In this document: in pieces, positions 50,759-58,892 of the stretch | How the letters are laid out: each line of letters opens with the position of its first letter | Position numbering within the stretch: position 1 is the stretch's first letter | NCBI GenBank assembly: GCA_963715815.1 | Contig: OY970278.1 | Coordinates: 868,001-932,000 of the forward strand | Direction of reading: 5' to 3' | From: JAFAMS01 sp963715815 | GTDB lineage: Bacteria; Vulcanimicrobiota; Vulcanimicrobiia; Vulcanimicrobiales; Vulcanimicrobiaceae | DNA: 64,000 nt | Position numbers and translations under genes: made by a program | The notes under the pieces: model-generated | Told to the model about the DNA's origin: nothing | The model's database searches: none | The model's input: only the letters and a program-made list of their open reading frames with translations

Positions 50759-51849
50759 ACCCCGACGTCGAAGTCGTCGATTCCGTCGAAGGCGCAATCG
50801 ACTATTTCGAAAAGGCGTACGAAAAAGGCTGGACCGACGGCTTGCCCGTCTTTCCACCGACGAAAGAACGCGTCGACGAAATGCTGCGGCACACGGATCG
50901 CGAGCCGGACGATGTCGTCGGCAAGATCCCGCCGCGCAACGGTGTCGCGACGGTGCGCAAGATCGCAATCAACGCGGTGATGACCGGCTGCCGGCCGGAG
51001 TACTTGACGGTGCTCATCACCGCGCTCGAATGCATGCTCGAGCCGAAATACAATCTCTACGGCCGGCAAACGACGACGCATCCGGGCGCGCATCTGTTGA
51101 TCGTGCACGGGCCCGCACGCGCCGAACTCGACGTCAACTGCAAGTTCAACGTGCTGGGGCACGGCTGGCGCGCAAATGCCACGATGGGTCGCGCGCTTCG
51201 TCTGATGATGATCAACATCGGTGGCAACAAGCCGGGTGTGACCGACATGGCGACGCACGGACATCCCGGCCGCTATTCGTATTGCATCGGCGAAGACGAA
51301 GAGGGCAGTCCGTGGACGCCGTTTCATGTCGACCGCGGCTTTGAGAAAGACGTTTGTGCCGTCACCGTCATTTGCGCCGAAGCCCCGCATAACGTTAACG
51401 ATCAAGTCAGCAAGACGCCCGAACGCTACTTGGGTTCTGCGGCTTCGGCGATGGCGCACCTCGGTGCCAACGGCATCTATCGCGGCGGCTTGCAAAGCGA
51501 GCAAATGCTCTTGATCACCTCGGAGAGCGCCAACTGGTTTCAGAGTTTCGGCTGGGGCAAAGCCGACGTGCAAAAGTATATTTTCGAACACGCGCGTCAA
51601 CCCATTCGCGAGCTGCGCGATCGCGGCGGCTGGAATACGGCGCCGCTGCCGTCTTACGTCAATATGGATGACGAGGACGCAATGGTCGGCATCGTCGAGC
51701 GTCCCGAAGATATTCTCGTGCTCGTTGCGGGCGGTCATCTGCGGCACATGGCTGCGATCCTGACCTCGGCGTACAATCTCAGCGTCACGCGCGCCGTCAC
51801 GCGCAAAGACGGAACTCCGGTGCACTCCGTGAAAGAACTTTTCCGCTAA
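50755..51849 (+). CDS. Conserved protein of unknown function, UGSC partner
   Basis: The 364-residue protein starts at GTG overlapping the selenoprotein stop. It has conserved blocks GWTDGLPVFPPTKERVDEML, GKIPPRNGVATVRKIAINAVMTGCRPEYLTVLITALE and THGHPGRYSYCIGEDEEGSPWTPFHVDRGF, and repeats similar short motifs late (AHLGANGIYRGG). I recognise the family only as an uncharacterised conserved protein. Close coupling to UGSC suggests it acts in the same reaction. A role as a catalytic partner or substrate-binding subunit is inference. Confidence 0.6.
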   Translation: MNPDVEVVDSVEGAIDYFEKAYEKGWTDGLPVFPPTKERVDEMLRHTDREPDDVVGKIPPRNGVATVRKIAINAVMTGCRPEYLTVLITALECMLEPKYNLYGRQTTTHPGAHLLIVHGPARAELDVNCKFNVLGHGWRANATMGRALRLMMINIGGNKPGVTDMATHGHPGRYSYCIGEDEEGSPWTPFHVDRGFEKDVCAVTVICAEAPHNVNDQVSKTPERYLGSAASAMAHLGANGIYRGGLQSEQMLLITSESANWFQSFGWGKADVQKYIFEHARQPIRELRDRGGWNTAPLPSYVNMDDEDAMVGIVERPEDILVLVAGGHLRHMAAILTSAYNLSVTRAVTRKDGTPVHSVKELFR

Positions 51850-51853
51850 ATCG

Positions 51854-52249
51854 ATGGACGACAAAGATCTCGAGAAACTGACGCGCGACACTGCGAAGCG
51901 CCTTTTTGGAGCGCCGAAAGCAGGCGAAGGTGTCTATGCGCTCTGGAAAGAGTTCGATCCCGAATTGGCGCGCCAGTTCTCGATGTTCGTCACCGGCCGT
52001 TTGTACGCGCGCGAGGTGCTTTCGCAAAAAGAACGTGAGCTGTGCGCGGTCGGGGCGCTTACGGTTTTGAATTTCTGCGATGAATTACGGATTCACTGTG
52101 GCGCCGCGCTGAACGCCGGTGCGACCGCTAAAGAAGTCGCCGAAGTCATCTTTCAGATGGCAACGTACGGCGGTGTGCCGTGCATGATCGAGGGTTTGCG
52201 GACGCTCAAAAGCGTGCTGCAAGAACGCAACGAGTGGCCGTTGTCATAA
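51854..52249 (+). CDS. Carboxymuconolactone decarboxylase family protein
   Basis: The 131-residue alpha-helical protein has the CMD/AhpD-like core: FSMFVTGRLYAREVLSQKERELCAVGAL, then ELRIHCGAALNAGATAKEVAEVIFQMATYGGVPCMIEGL. Family members act as decarboxylases or as alkylhydroperoxidase-like reductases with a cysteine pair. It is the third gene of the UGSC operon, ending with TAA 52247-52249. Its last codons are partly repeated at 52446-52467, about 200 bases downstream. Confidence 0.85.
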   Translation: MDDKDLEKLTRDTAKRLFGAPKAGEGVYALWKEFDPELARQFSMFVTGRLYAREVLSQKERELCAVGALTVLNFCDELRIHCGAALNAGATAKEVAEVIFQMATYGGVPCMIEGLRTLKSVLQERNEWPLS

Positions 52250-52261
52250 CGGGCGCACGCA

Positions 52262-52325
52262 CGATTACGGGGCGCACGTTCGGTTGCCGCGGGAGTGCGA
52301 TTACGCGCAAAGGGCCGCCGCATGG
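52262..52325 (+). repeat. Dispersed intergenic repeat A, copy 2
   Basis: GATTACGGGGCGCACGTTCG, a variable middle and ATTACGCGCAAAGGGCCGCC match the copies at 22941 and 63127. A partial extra unit (ATAACGGGCGCACG) directly precedes it. Repeat B follows 17 bases later. Nothing gene-like is visible from 52250 to 52539 apart from these repeats and a duplicated gene-end fragment. Confidence 0.7.
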
Positions 52326-52342
52326 CTTGATTGCGCCCCCCT

Positions 52343-52389
52343 TTGTCATCCTGAGCGTAGCAACGCGCAGCGTTGCGAAGTCGAAGGGC
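52343..52389 (+). repeat. Dispersed hairpin repeat B, copy 1
   Basis: TTGTCATCCTGAGCGTAGC leads into a perfect stem GCAACGC/GCGTTGC (52360-52366 with 52370-52376, loop GCA), then GAAGTCGAAGGG. The copy at 63239-63286 has a different but also perfectly paired stem, GCGCCC/GGGCGC, with the same GCA loop. Confidence 0.7.
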
Positions 52390-52539
52390 GGGCTCCAATG
52401 CTGCGGGTAGCGCAACGATCTGTATCATGACAATGGCGACGTTTTGCAAGAACGCAGCGAGTGGCCAACCGGCCGGTAGGTACGGCTAGCGACGTGAACT
52501 GTACGGTATGTCAGGAGGCCTGCGCGTAAGAATTCCCGA

Positions 52540-53307
52540 TTGGACTGTCGACAACCTAAAACAACGCCCCGAGGTGGTCGCGCCTTGCAAAATTTGTCTC
52601 AAGCGTCCGTCGACACGCAGCCGGAGCTTAGTAGCTCTGGGTCTTTGGCTGCCCCGCGCTGGCCCAACTCTTTGGTCGGGAACATCGCAAAAGATATCGC
52701 GAACGACATTGTTGCCGGCCGCATGCGCGCCGGACACGATCTCAATTCCGTCGAGCTCGCGCGCCGCTTCGATACGAGCCGCACGCCGGTACGCGAAGCG
52801 CTGCTGATGCTCGAAAAAGAAGGCCTCGTCGAGATCGAGTCGCATCGCCGTCCGCGCGTCAAGCGTTGGACGTGGACCGAGATTTGCGAGCTATATCAAG
52901 TCCGCGCGACGCTCAATGCACTTGCGTCGGAATTGATTGCCGAAAACGCAACCGATACCCAACTCAAAGTGCTGGACGGCATTTATGCCGATCTTGCCGC
53001 GGCAAACGAGAAATTTGACGTCGAAGCATACTTTCAGTCGAACGTCGCCTTTCGCGAAGCCGAGCTTCAGTTCTGCGGGAACTCGCAGCTGCGGCAGATC
53101 ATCGACCACTTGGGCCTGCGCGTGCTGCAACTACGGCACTACAGCGTCTCGCTGCCGGAAGGCATGCTCGAATCGTACATGGATCGCGGCCGTCTTCTGC
53201 GTGCGTATCACGAGCACGATGTGGCACTCGCGGTCGCGCTTAGCCGTTCCGCCGTCTTACGTGGTTTAAACCGGATCCAGCGATTCGGCTGGAAGGGCAT
53301 GGAGTAA
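52540..53307 (+). CDS. GntR family regulator (FadR-type, FCD domain)
   Basis: The 255-residue protein has a winged helix (NSVELARRFDTSRTPVREALLMLEKEGLVEIESHRRPRV) and a C-terminal FCD effector domain (ELYQVRATLNALASELIAENA, LDGIYADLAAA, HEHDVALAVALSRSAV), the usual FadR layout. The first 40 or so residues are low in conservation and the true start may be further right. It faces the Xsc operon tail to tail. It may regulate the UGSC operon or the Xsc/TctCBA operon. Confidence 0.85.
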   Translation: MDCRQPKTTPRGGRALQNLSQASVDTQPELSSSGSLAAPRWPNSLVGNIAKDIANDIVAGRMRAGHDLNSVELARRFDTSRTPVREALLMLEKEGLVEIESHRRPRVKRWTWTEICELYQVRATLNALASELIAENATDTQLKVLDGIYADLAAANEKFDVEAYFQSNVAFREAELQFCGNSQLRQIIDHLGLRVLQLRHYSVSLPEGMLESYMDRGRLLRAYHEHDVALAVALSRSAVLRGLNRIQRFGWKGME

Positions 53308-53321
53308 CCGGCCCAGACCTC

Positions 53322-55052
53322 CTACGCGGGAGTCATGACGTGTGCAGGCTCGCGGTATCGCTCGAGCAGACGCGTCGGCGTCAAGAGCGCGTCGCGACGG
53401 TAAGGCTCGCACAGGATCTTGGGGTCGACATGAATGTCGAGAACCGCGGGCCGTCCTAAGGCCATCGCTTCCTTGATCGCCGGGCCAATCGCGCTCGGGT
53501 CGTGGATCGAAACACCATGCGCCCCCATAGCGCGTGCAACTTCGGCGAAATCCGGATTTTCCAAATCGGTGAAAAAATAGCGTTCGCCGAAGAAATCGTA
53601 TTGGTTTCTTCGTTCCGCCCCCCAGACACCGTTGTTCATCACGAGCGAAACGACGGCAATCTTCTCGCGAACGGCGGTCATGATCTCCTGGATCGTCATA
53701 CTCCAGGCGCCATCGCCGCTGATTGAAAGCACCGGGACATCGGGCATTGCGCGTTTGGCTCCAAGCGCAGTCGAATATCCGACACCGATTCCGCCAAGAT
53801 TGCCGGGGCCAAGATACTTCCGGGGACTATTGAAGTTGAAATACGAGTTAGCTTGTCCCGTTATATTGCCGACGTCGAGTGTGACGATCGTGTCCTTTGG
53901 AATCGACTGGGAAATCTCCCAAAGCGCGCGTCGCGGCGTCATCGGTAATGCGTCGCTCCGCGACAGATCGGTGAGTTCTTTTTCCCATTGCATCTTCTCG
54001 AGCGCAATCTGATCGAGACGTTGTTGCGATGATTTGCGTGGCGACTTGTCGAGCTCGGAAACGAGTTGACGCGTCACCTCACCTGCATCACCGAGCAAGC
54101 CGGCCGCGAGCGGCCAGTTCATTCCGAGGTTCAACGGATTGATCTCGTTTTGGATCAGCGCGGCAGTCTTTGGAAAGTAATCAAAGTCGTATTGCGGAAT
54201 CGTTCCAAAGGGATTGAGGCGTGTTCCGAGCGCGAGCACGACATCGGCTTGGTTGATGAGTCGCATCGCCGCCTTAGAGCCTTGATAGCCAATCGGCCCA
54301 ACAGCCAGTGGATGCTTTATTGGGAATGCGTCGTTGTGCAGGTATACAGCACCGACGGGAGCGCCGAGCTTTTCAGCGAGTGTTGCGACATCGCCCGCGC
54401 ACTCCGCTTCGATTACACCCCAGCCAACCAAGATAAATGGTGACTTTGCGTTTCGCAGAAGCTCCGCGGCGCGACGGATTTCTGAATCCGGAGCGCCGCC
54501 ACGACGCGGCAACGCGCGATATTGGTTTGGTTCGAGATCCGCGTGCTCGAACTGGCCGTACCAGTAGTCGCGCGCAATATCAACTTGCGCGGGTCCCTGA
54601 AGAGTTATTGCAGCTCTGAACGCGTTGCGCATCGCCCACGCGATCTTGTCCGGACGATTGACTTGTGTCTGATAGACCGTGATCTTAGAAAAGAGCGACA
54701 TCTGCTCGACCTCTTGCATCGCCGTCTTGCCTAGGCCCGCGCTCGTCACCGAGGGCGTGATCACGATGACCGGAACGTGATTCAGGTACGCGCTCGCAAT
54801 GCCGGTCACGAGATTCGTGACGCCTGGGCCGTTCTGACCGATACATACGCCGGGTCTTCCGGATGCAAGGCCATAGCCGGCGGCCATCAACGCCGCGTTC
54901 TGTTCATGTCGCACCGAGACAAAGCGAATTCCGGCTTGTGGAAAGAGATCCAACGGATCCATGAACGCTGATCCCACAATCCCGAAGATGTCGGTGACGC
55001 CCTCTTTTCGCAAAACTTCAACGAAGGCTTCACTACCGGTAACGACGCTCAT
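53322..55052 (-). CDS. xsc: Sulfoacetaldehyde acetyltransferase
   Basis: The 576-residue thiamine diphosphate enzyme is close to Xsc in sequence and length. VGSAFMDPLDLFPQAGIRF and HEQNAALMAAGYG contain the TPP-activating glutamate. The middle domain reads YLHNDAFPIKHPLAVGPIGYQGSKAAMRLINQADVVLALGTRLNPFGT, which is strongly Xsc-like. The metal-TPP motif is GDGAWSMTIQEIM to NNGVWGAE, and the end is CEPYRRDAL. Xsc converts sulfoacetaldehyde plus phosphate to acetyl phosphate and sulfite, the C-S cleavage step of taurine and isethionate degradation. It is the last gene of the TctCBA operon. No Pta follows, and the exact substrate should be treated with some caution. Confidence 0.82.
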   Translation of the reverse strand: MSVVTGSEAFVEVLRKEGVTDIFGIVGSAFMDPLDLFPQAGIRFVSVRHEQNAALMAAGYGLASGRPGVCIGQNGPGVTNLVTGIASAYLNHVPVIVITPSVTSAGLGKTAMQEVEQMSLFSKITVYQTQVNRPDKIAWAMRNAFRAAITLQGPAQVDIARDYWYGQFEHADLEPNQYRALPRRGGAPDSEIRRAAELLRNAKSPFILVGWGVIEAECAGDVATLAEKLGAPVGAVYLHNDAFPIKHPLAVGPIGYQGSKAAMRLINQADVVLALGTRLNPFGTIPQYDFDYFPKTAALIQNEINPLNLGMNWPLAAGLLGDAGEVTRQLVSELDKSPRKSSQQRLDQIALEKMQWEKELTDLSRSDALPMTPRRALWEISQSIPKDTIVTLDVGNITGQANSYFNFNSPRKYLGPGNLGGIGVGYSTALGAKRAMPDVPVLSISGDGAWSMTIQEIMTAVREKIAVVSLVMNNGVWGAERRNQYDFFGERYFFTDLENPDFAEVARAMGAHGVSIHDPSAIGPAIKEAMALGRPAVLDIHVDPKILCEPYRRDALLTPTRLLERYREPAHVMTPA

Positions 55053-55065
55053 GACTTCCTCTTTC

Positions 55066-56586
55066 TTACACTCGATTTAGCAAACTAACGGGGACGAGCT
55101 TGTCAGAAGCTCTTTCTCTGAGCCGGCGTTGTTGAACGATTCCCAGCACCACGACGACGACCGCCGCGATGAGAAAAACCAACGCAATCGGACTCTGTAT
55201 AAACGGCATGAAGCTCCCGTTGCTCACGTAGAGCGCTCGCCGAAGATTCGACTCGATAATTGGCCCAATGATAAGGCCCAATATCATTGCAGGTACTGAG
55301 AAACCGAAGCGATCCATGACATAGCCAAGCACGCCGAAGAAGAATGCCATGACGATGTGAAATGGATTTGATTTCTGTACGAAGCTGCCAAAAATGCAAA
55401 GGACCAAAATCCCGATCGCTAGTGGACGGCGCGGGATGCTCAGTGTCCGAACCCACAGCCGGGTCGTGGCTAAGCCTAAGATCCACAATGCTGCCGTCGA
55501 GATCACAAGACCGAAGAAAAGCTCGTAGACAATGTTTGCATTGTTGGCCATCAGGAGCGGCCCCGGCGCGAGGCCACCAATCATCATCGCTCCCATGATT
55601 ATCGCGGACGTAGGTGTGCCGGGTATGCCGAGTGTCAGCATCGGGATCAGAGTCGAGTGCATCACTGCTGCGTTCGTGGCTTCGGGTGCGACGATTCCCT
55701 CAGGTACGCCTGTGCCGAATTCTTCCGGGCGTTTTGATGCTGAACGCGCGATATTGTAGGTGATCCAAGGTGGAACACTTCCTGAAAGACCGGGCAGCAA
55801 GCCGAAGAAAAAGCCGACAACCGATCCCATGATAGTCGTGGGCAATACGGCGCGAAACTCTTTCCAAGATAACCAGACGCGATAGCGCCCGGGGTCCTTC
55901 GCATCGTTCGATACGAGGTTGGGCCCTTTCGCCGATAGCAAACGCAGCGCTTCGGCGATTGCAAACAATCCGACGAGGGCCGGCAAGATCGATACTCCGT
56001 CGCTTAACGATACCGATCCGAAAGTGAAACGAGGCGTATTCGTCACGAGATCGAGACCGACGGTGCTGAGTAATAGTCCCAAGACGGCAGAAGTAAGACC
56101 CTCGAGCGGCGCTTTTGCAGTGAGGCTCGAGATTGCGGCCAGCGCGAAAACACCGAGCGCCGCGAACTCGGGCGAGCCGAGTGCAAGCGCCACGGCGCTG
56201 ATTGGCATCGTTAATGCGAAGAGTCCGGCGATGCCGACGTACGAACCGAAGATTGCCGACCACAGAGAGTAGGAAAACGCTTTGCCCGGCTGGCCACGCT
56301 TCGTCATTCCGTAACCGTCGGGAATTGTCGCGGCGGAATTCGGAGAACCCGGCGTTGCGAACGCAATAGCCGTGATCGATCCCCCATATTCAGCCGCTTG
56401 ATACAAGCTGACATAGAACAGCAGCGCGTCGCCGACCGGCATGTAGAAGCTCAGCGGCAGCAACAGTGCAATGCCCACTGCAGGGCCGATTCCAGGCAAA
56501 GCGCCCAGGAACAATCCCGCGACTGTTCCGAGTAACAACGCGAGTATGCCGTGGATGCTTAAAACTTCGTGGAGAATTTGCTCCAT
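55066..56586 (-). CDS. tctA: Tripartite tricarboxylate transporter permease TctA
   Basis: The 506-residue permease has LPGIGPAVGIALLLPLSFYMPVGDALLF, GSITAIAFATPGSPNSAATIPDGYGMTKRGQPGKAFS, and GVPEGIVAPEATNAAVMHSTLIPMLTLGIPGTPTSAIIMGAMM, the inverted-repeat motifs of TctA. It is a second TctA in the window, only moderately similar to the copy at 20457. Linked to Xsc, it may import a sulfonated acid. Confidence 0.92.
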   Translation of the reverse strand: MEQILHEVLSIHGILALLLGTVAGLFLGALPGIGPAVGIALLLPLSFYMPVGDALLFYVSLYQAAEYGGSITAIAFATPGSPNSAATIPDGYGMTKRGQPGKAFSYSLWSAIFGSYVGIAGLFALTMPISAVALALGSPEFAALGVFALAAISSLTAKAPLEGLTSAVLGLLLSTVGLDLVTNTPRFTFGSVSLSDGVSILPALVGLFAIAEALRLLSAKGPNLVSNDAKDPGRYRVWLSWKEFRAVLPTTIMGSVVGFFFGLLPGLSGSVPPWITYNIARSASKRPEEFGTGVPEGIVAPEATNAAVMHSTLIPMLTLGIPGTPTSAIIMGAMMIGGLAPGPLLMANNANIVYELFFGLVISTAALWILGLATTRLWVRTLSIPRRPLAIGILVLCIFGSFVQKSNPFHIVMAFFFGVLGYVMDRFGFSVPAMILGLIIGPIIESNLRRALYVSNGSFMPFIQSPIALVFLIAAVVVVVLGIVQQRRLRERASDKLVPVSLLNRV

Positions 56587-56587
56587 T

Positions 56588-57061
56588 TCATACGAACCCG
56601 AGGTTGAGCCACGGCGGCGTGGGAAACTGCGTCTGCAAAACGTTGTGAAGCAAGAAATAGACGAGCGCGACGAAACCTGCGAGACCCGTAAGCGCGAGCG
56701 GGCGGTGCTCGCGTACTGTAAACATCACGAGCAGAACGGCTGCAATCATCGTGTCGAGGAGAAATCCGAGAGGCCGGAAGAGCGCGACGTAGACGATCAT
56801 GACCAGAATGGCGCTTGCGAACTTTTTCGGATCGTATTCAATTTCGCTCGCCGTTACTTGCGCTGGACGGAACAGGCCTACGATACCGAGTAGGACGAGG
56901 GCGGCTCCAAGGATGGACGGTAAGAGTGCCGGACCGTAGGCGCCAAATTGACGCGTTGGATCGAACGTTCGGCTAGCGACAAGCGCGCCGGCGCCAATCA
57001 CTGCCGTGCCGAAGTAACAGGCGCGCTTGAAAACGGAGAGCCTGCGCTCGACGCCGGTCAC
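56588..57061 (-). CDS. tctB: Tripartite tricarboxylate transporter small subunit TctB
   Basis: This 157-residue membrane protein starts at GTG overlapping the tctC stop by one base. It has four hydrophobic helices with RTFDPTRQFGAYGPALLPSILGAALVLLGIVGL after the first, as in TctB proteins. It precedes tctA by two bases and is part of the tctC-tctB-tctA-xsc operon. Confidence 0.83.
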   Translation of the reverse strand: MTGVERRLSVFKRACYFGTAVIGAGALVASRTFDPTRQFGAYGPALLPSILGAALVLLGIVGLFRPAQVTASEIEYDPKKFASAILVMIVYVALFRPLGFLLDTMIAAVLLVMFTVREHRPLALTGLAGFVALVYFLLHNVLQTQFPTPPWLNLGFV

Positions 57062-58026
57062 TATTTACCGCAGACGGCGGGATTCGCGCGGCGTGCATCC
57101 TCGACGTCATTTACGAGCGTCTTCCCAAAATCAACCGGCCCCGCGTAGGTGCCGACCTGGACCTGACGCTGCTCGTAATCTTTCCATTCCTGGGTGGTCG
57201 TAACGGTTTTAATTGCTTGTGACATCCGTTGCACGAGGTCATCGGGAGTTCCGTGGCGCGCCACGATTCCGCGCCAAAAAAAGTCGGTGAAGTCGTAACC
57301 GTATTGCGAGAGCGTCGGAATGTCGGGAAGAAACGGATAGGGATGGACCGGCGAAAGAACGGCGAGAATGCGAATCTTGCCGGCCTTTGACAAGTTGTAG
57401 AAATTGCTCGTCGTACCAAGGCCTGCATCCGCATGCCCACCCAAAACGGCGGCAACTTGTGCCGGTCCGCCGCCGTACGGCACGCATTTGACGTCGATTT
57501 TCGCAGCGGTCTCGAGCTTAGCGACATCCTGCGCGAGCGCGCTCAACGTGCCGAATGTTGATACGGTCAGCTTTCCCGGATTTTTGTGCGCGTAGTCGAT
57601 GAGATCCGAAAGGGTCTTGAGCGGGCTATCGCTGCGGACATAAAACGACGTCGCCTCAGCGGTGAGCTCGGCAACCGCTTGAAAGTCGCTGACAGGATAC
57701 GGTGTCTTCGGATCGGCCCATGGATAGGTCGAGTCTTTCGTCACGAAGAGAAACGAATAACCGTCAGCCGGCAGCTCCGAAACATCTTTGAGCGAGATGA
57801 CGGCGTTGCCGCCGGGAACATCGACGACGACGACAGGCTGCCCTAATACTTTGCGCAGTCCCTGCGCCAATTGTCGCGCTTCTAGATCTGCGGGCGTCCC
57901 CACCGGATATCCGACGTAGATGGAGACGACTTTCGTCGGCCAAGCATCGCTCGAAGAGACAGGTTTCGGTTGGGTGCCGAGCGTGAAAACGGCCGCAGCC
58001 GTTAGGAAAAGAAGACCAATACGCAT
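57061..58026 (-). CDS. tctC: Tripartite tricarboxylate transporter binding protein TctC
   Basis: The 321-residue periplasmic protein starts with a signal sequence (R-I-G-L-L-F-L-T-A-A-A-V-F-T-L-G). The mature part has WPTKVVSIYVGYPVGTPADLEARQLAQGLRKVLGQPVVVVDVPGGN, the TctC/Bug opening, and VPYGGGPAQVAAVLGGHADAGLGTTSNFYN near the ligand site. It is the first gene of the operon and is followed upstream by the GntR gene in the same direction. Confidence 0.9.
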   Translation of the reverse strand: MRIGLLFLTAAAVFTLGTQPKPVSSSDAWPTKVVSIYVGYPVGTPADLEARQLAQGLRKVLGQPVVVVDVPGGNAVISLKDVSELPADGYSFLFVTKDSTYPWADPKTPYPVSDFQAVAELTAEATSFYVRSDSPLKTLSDLIDYAHKNPGKLTVSTFGTLSALAQDVAKLETAAKIDVKCVPYGGGPAQVAAVLGGHADAGLGTTSNFYNLSKAGKIRILAVLSPVHPYPFLPDIPTLSQYGYDFTDFFWRGIVARHGTPDDLVQRMSQAIKTVTTTQEWKDYEQRQVQVGTYAGPVDFGKTLVNDVEDARRANPAVCGK

Positions 58027-58054
58027 TGACGTACCCCTCGAAGCGCTCGCAGCG

Positions 58055-58801
58055 CTATACTCTGCGTGGTTTTGAGTCTATTTCAAATGTCGCGGCATAA
58101 ACGAAGCGATCCGGATGATAGAGAGAGTTTCCGGTCATGACGATTCGGCCGTCTTCCGTTTCTAAACGAAGATCGCGATCGAGCACAGGTGCTCCAACCG
58201 CAAGGCCAAGGAGTTGTGCCTCCTCCTCAGAGACCGTCGAAGCGCGGATAGTCAGCGTAGCTTGACGCAGCCGCCCGGCGAGGCGGTGTTGAATCAACTT
58301 CATGACGCCGGACTGGAGAATCTCTTCGTCGCTTAGATCTGCGTTGATATCTGCGGGAAGATAACGATTGTCGAGCGCGACTGCATAGCCGTCTACGAAT
58401 CGTCGGCGCCGAATATACGCAACGAGCGTTCCGGGCTCGACGCCGAGCTGACTGGCAAGCCACATGTTCGCAGCGACAAGATTTCGCTTTAAAATCTCGA
58501 CCTTAAAGTCGCGCCCCGGAAAGCGCCAGCGCTCGAGATACCGTTCGAGCGAGTTCAGAGAGCCCTGTACCGGCGTGCGCGCAACGAATGTTCCGCGACC
58601 GCGTTGGCGCACGAGTAATCCATCGGCGACGAGATCCGCAACGGCCTGGCGCACCGTCATGGGGCTCACCTTGAACTCCGCGACGAGTGCCGTGTCGCTG
58701 AAGTCCGCATCCTGCCCTTGGGCAATGCGTTGCCGAAGGACGCCGGCGATCTGTGCCCAGAGCGGAACTGTTGCGTGCGGCTTCCGAAGCGGCATCGTCA
58801 T
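58055..58801 (-). CDS. GntR family regulator (HutC-type, UTRA domain)
   Basis: The 248-residue protein has a winged helix (DTALVAEFKVSPMTVRQAVADLVADGLLVRQRGRGTFVA) and a UTRA effector domain (PGTLVAYIRRRRFVDGYAVALDNRYLPADI, VGAPVLDRDLRLETEDGRIVMTGNSLYHPDRFVYA). It lies 28 bases upstream of tctC in the same direction and is divergent from the radical-SAM-like gene. The triple TCTAGA boxes in the shared upstream region are its likely operators. Confidence 0.9.
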   Translation of the reverse strand: MTMPLRKPHATVPLWAQIAGVLRQRIAQGQDADFSDTALVAEFKVSPMTVRQAVADLVADGLLVRQRGRGTFVARTPVQGSLNSLERYLERWRFPGRDFKVEILKRNLVAANMWLASQLGVEPGTLVAYIRRRRFVDGYAVALDNRYLPADINADLSDEEILQSGVMKLIQHRLAGRLRQATLTIRASTVSEEEAQLLGLAVGAPVLDRDLRLETEDGRIVMTGNSLYHPDRFVYAATFEIDSKPRRV

Positions 58802-58806
58802 TAAAC

Positions 58807-58875
58807 CTCTAGAGAACTCACAGGTTCTTCGGTATTATCTAGAGAAAGACCCTTCAATAGCCCTAATACTCTAGA
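58807..58875. promoter_or_regulatory. Three TCTAGA palindromes at three-turn spacing
   Basis: TCTAGA occurs at 58808-58813 (inside CTCTAGAG), 58838-58843 and 58870-58875, that is every 30 and 32 bases, in the 91-base gap between the divergent GntR and radical-SAM-like starts. The spacing puts all boxes on one face of the helix. This is a strong candidate for autoregulation by the adjacent GntR protein. Confidence 0.6.
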
Positions 58876-58892
58876 ACAGCCGGAGGGACGCG

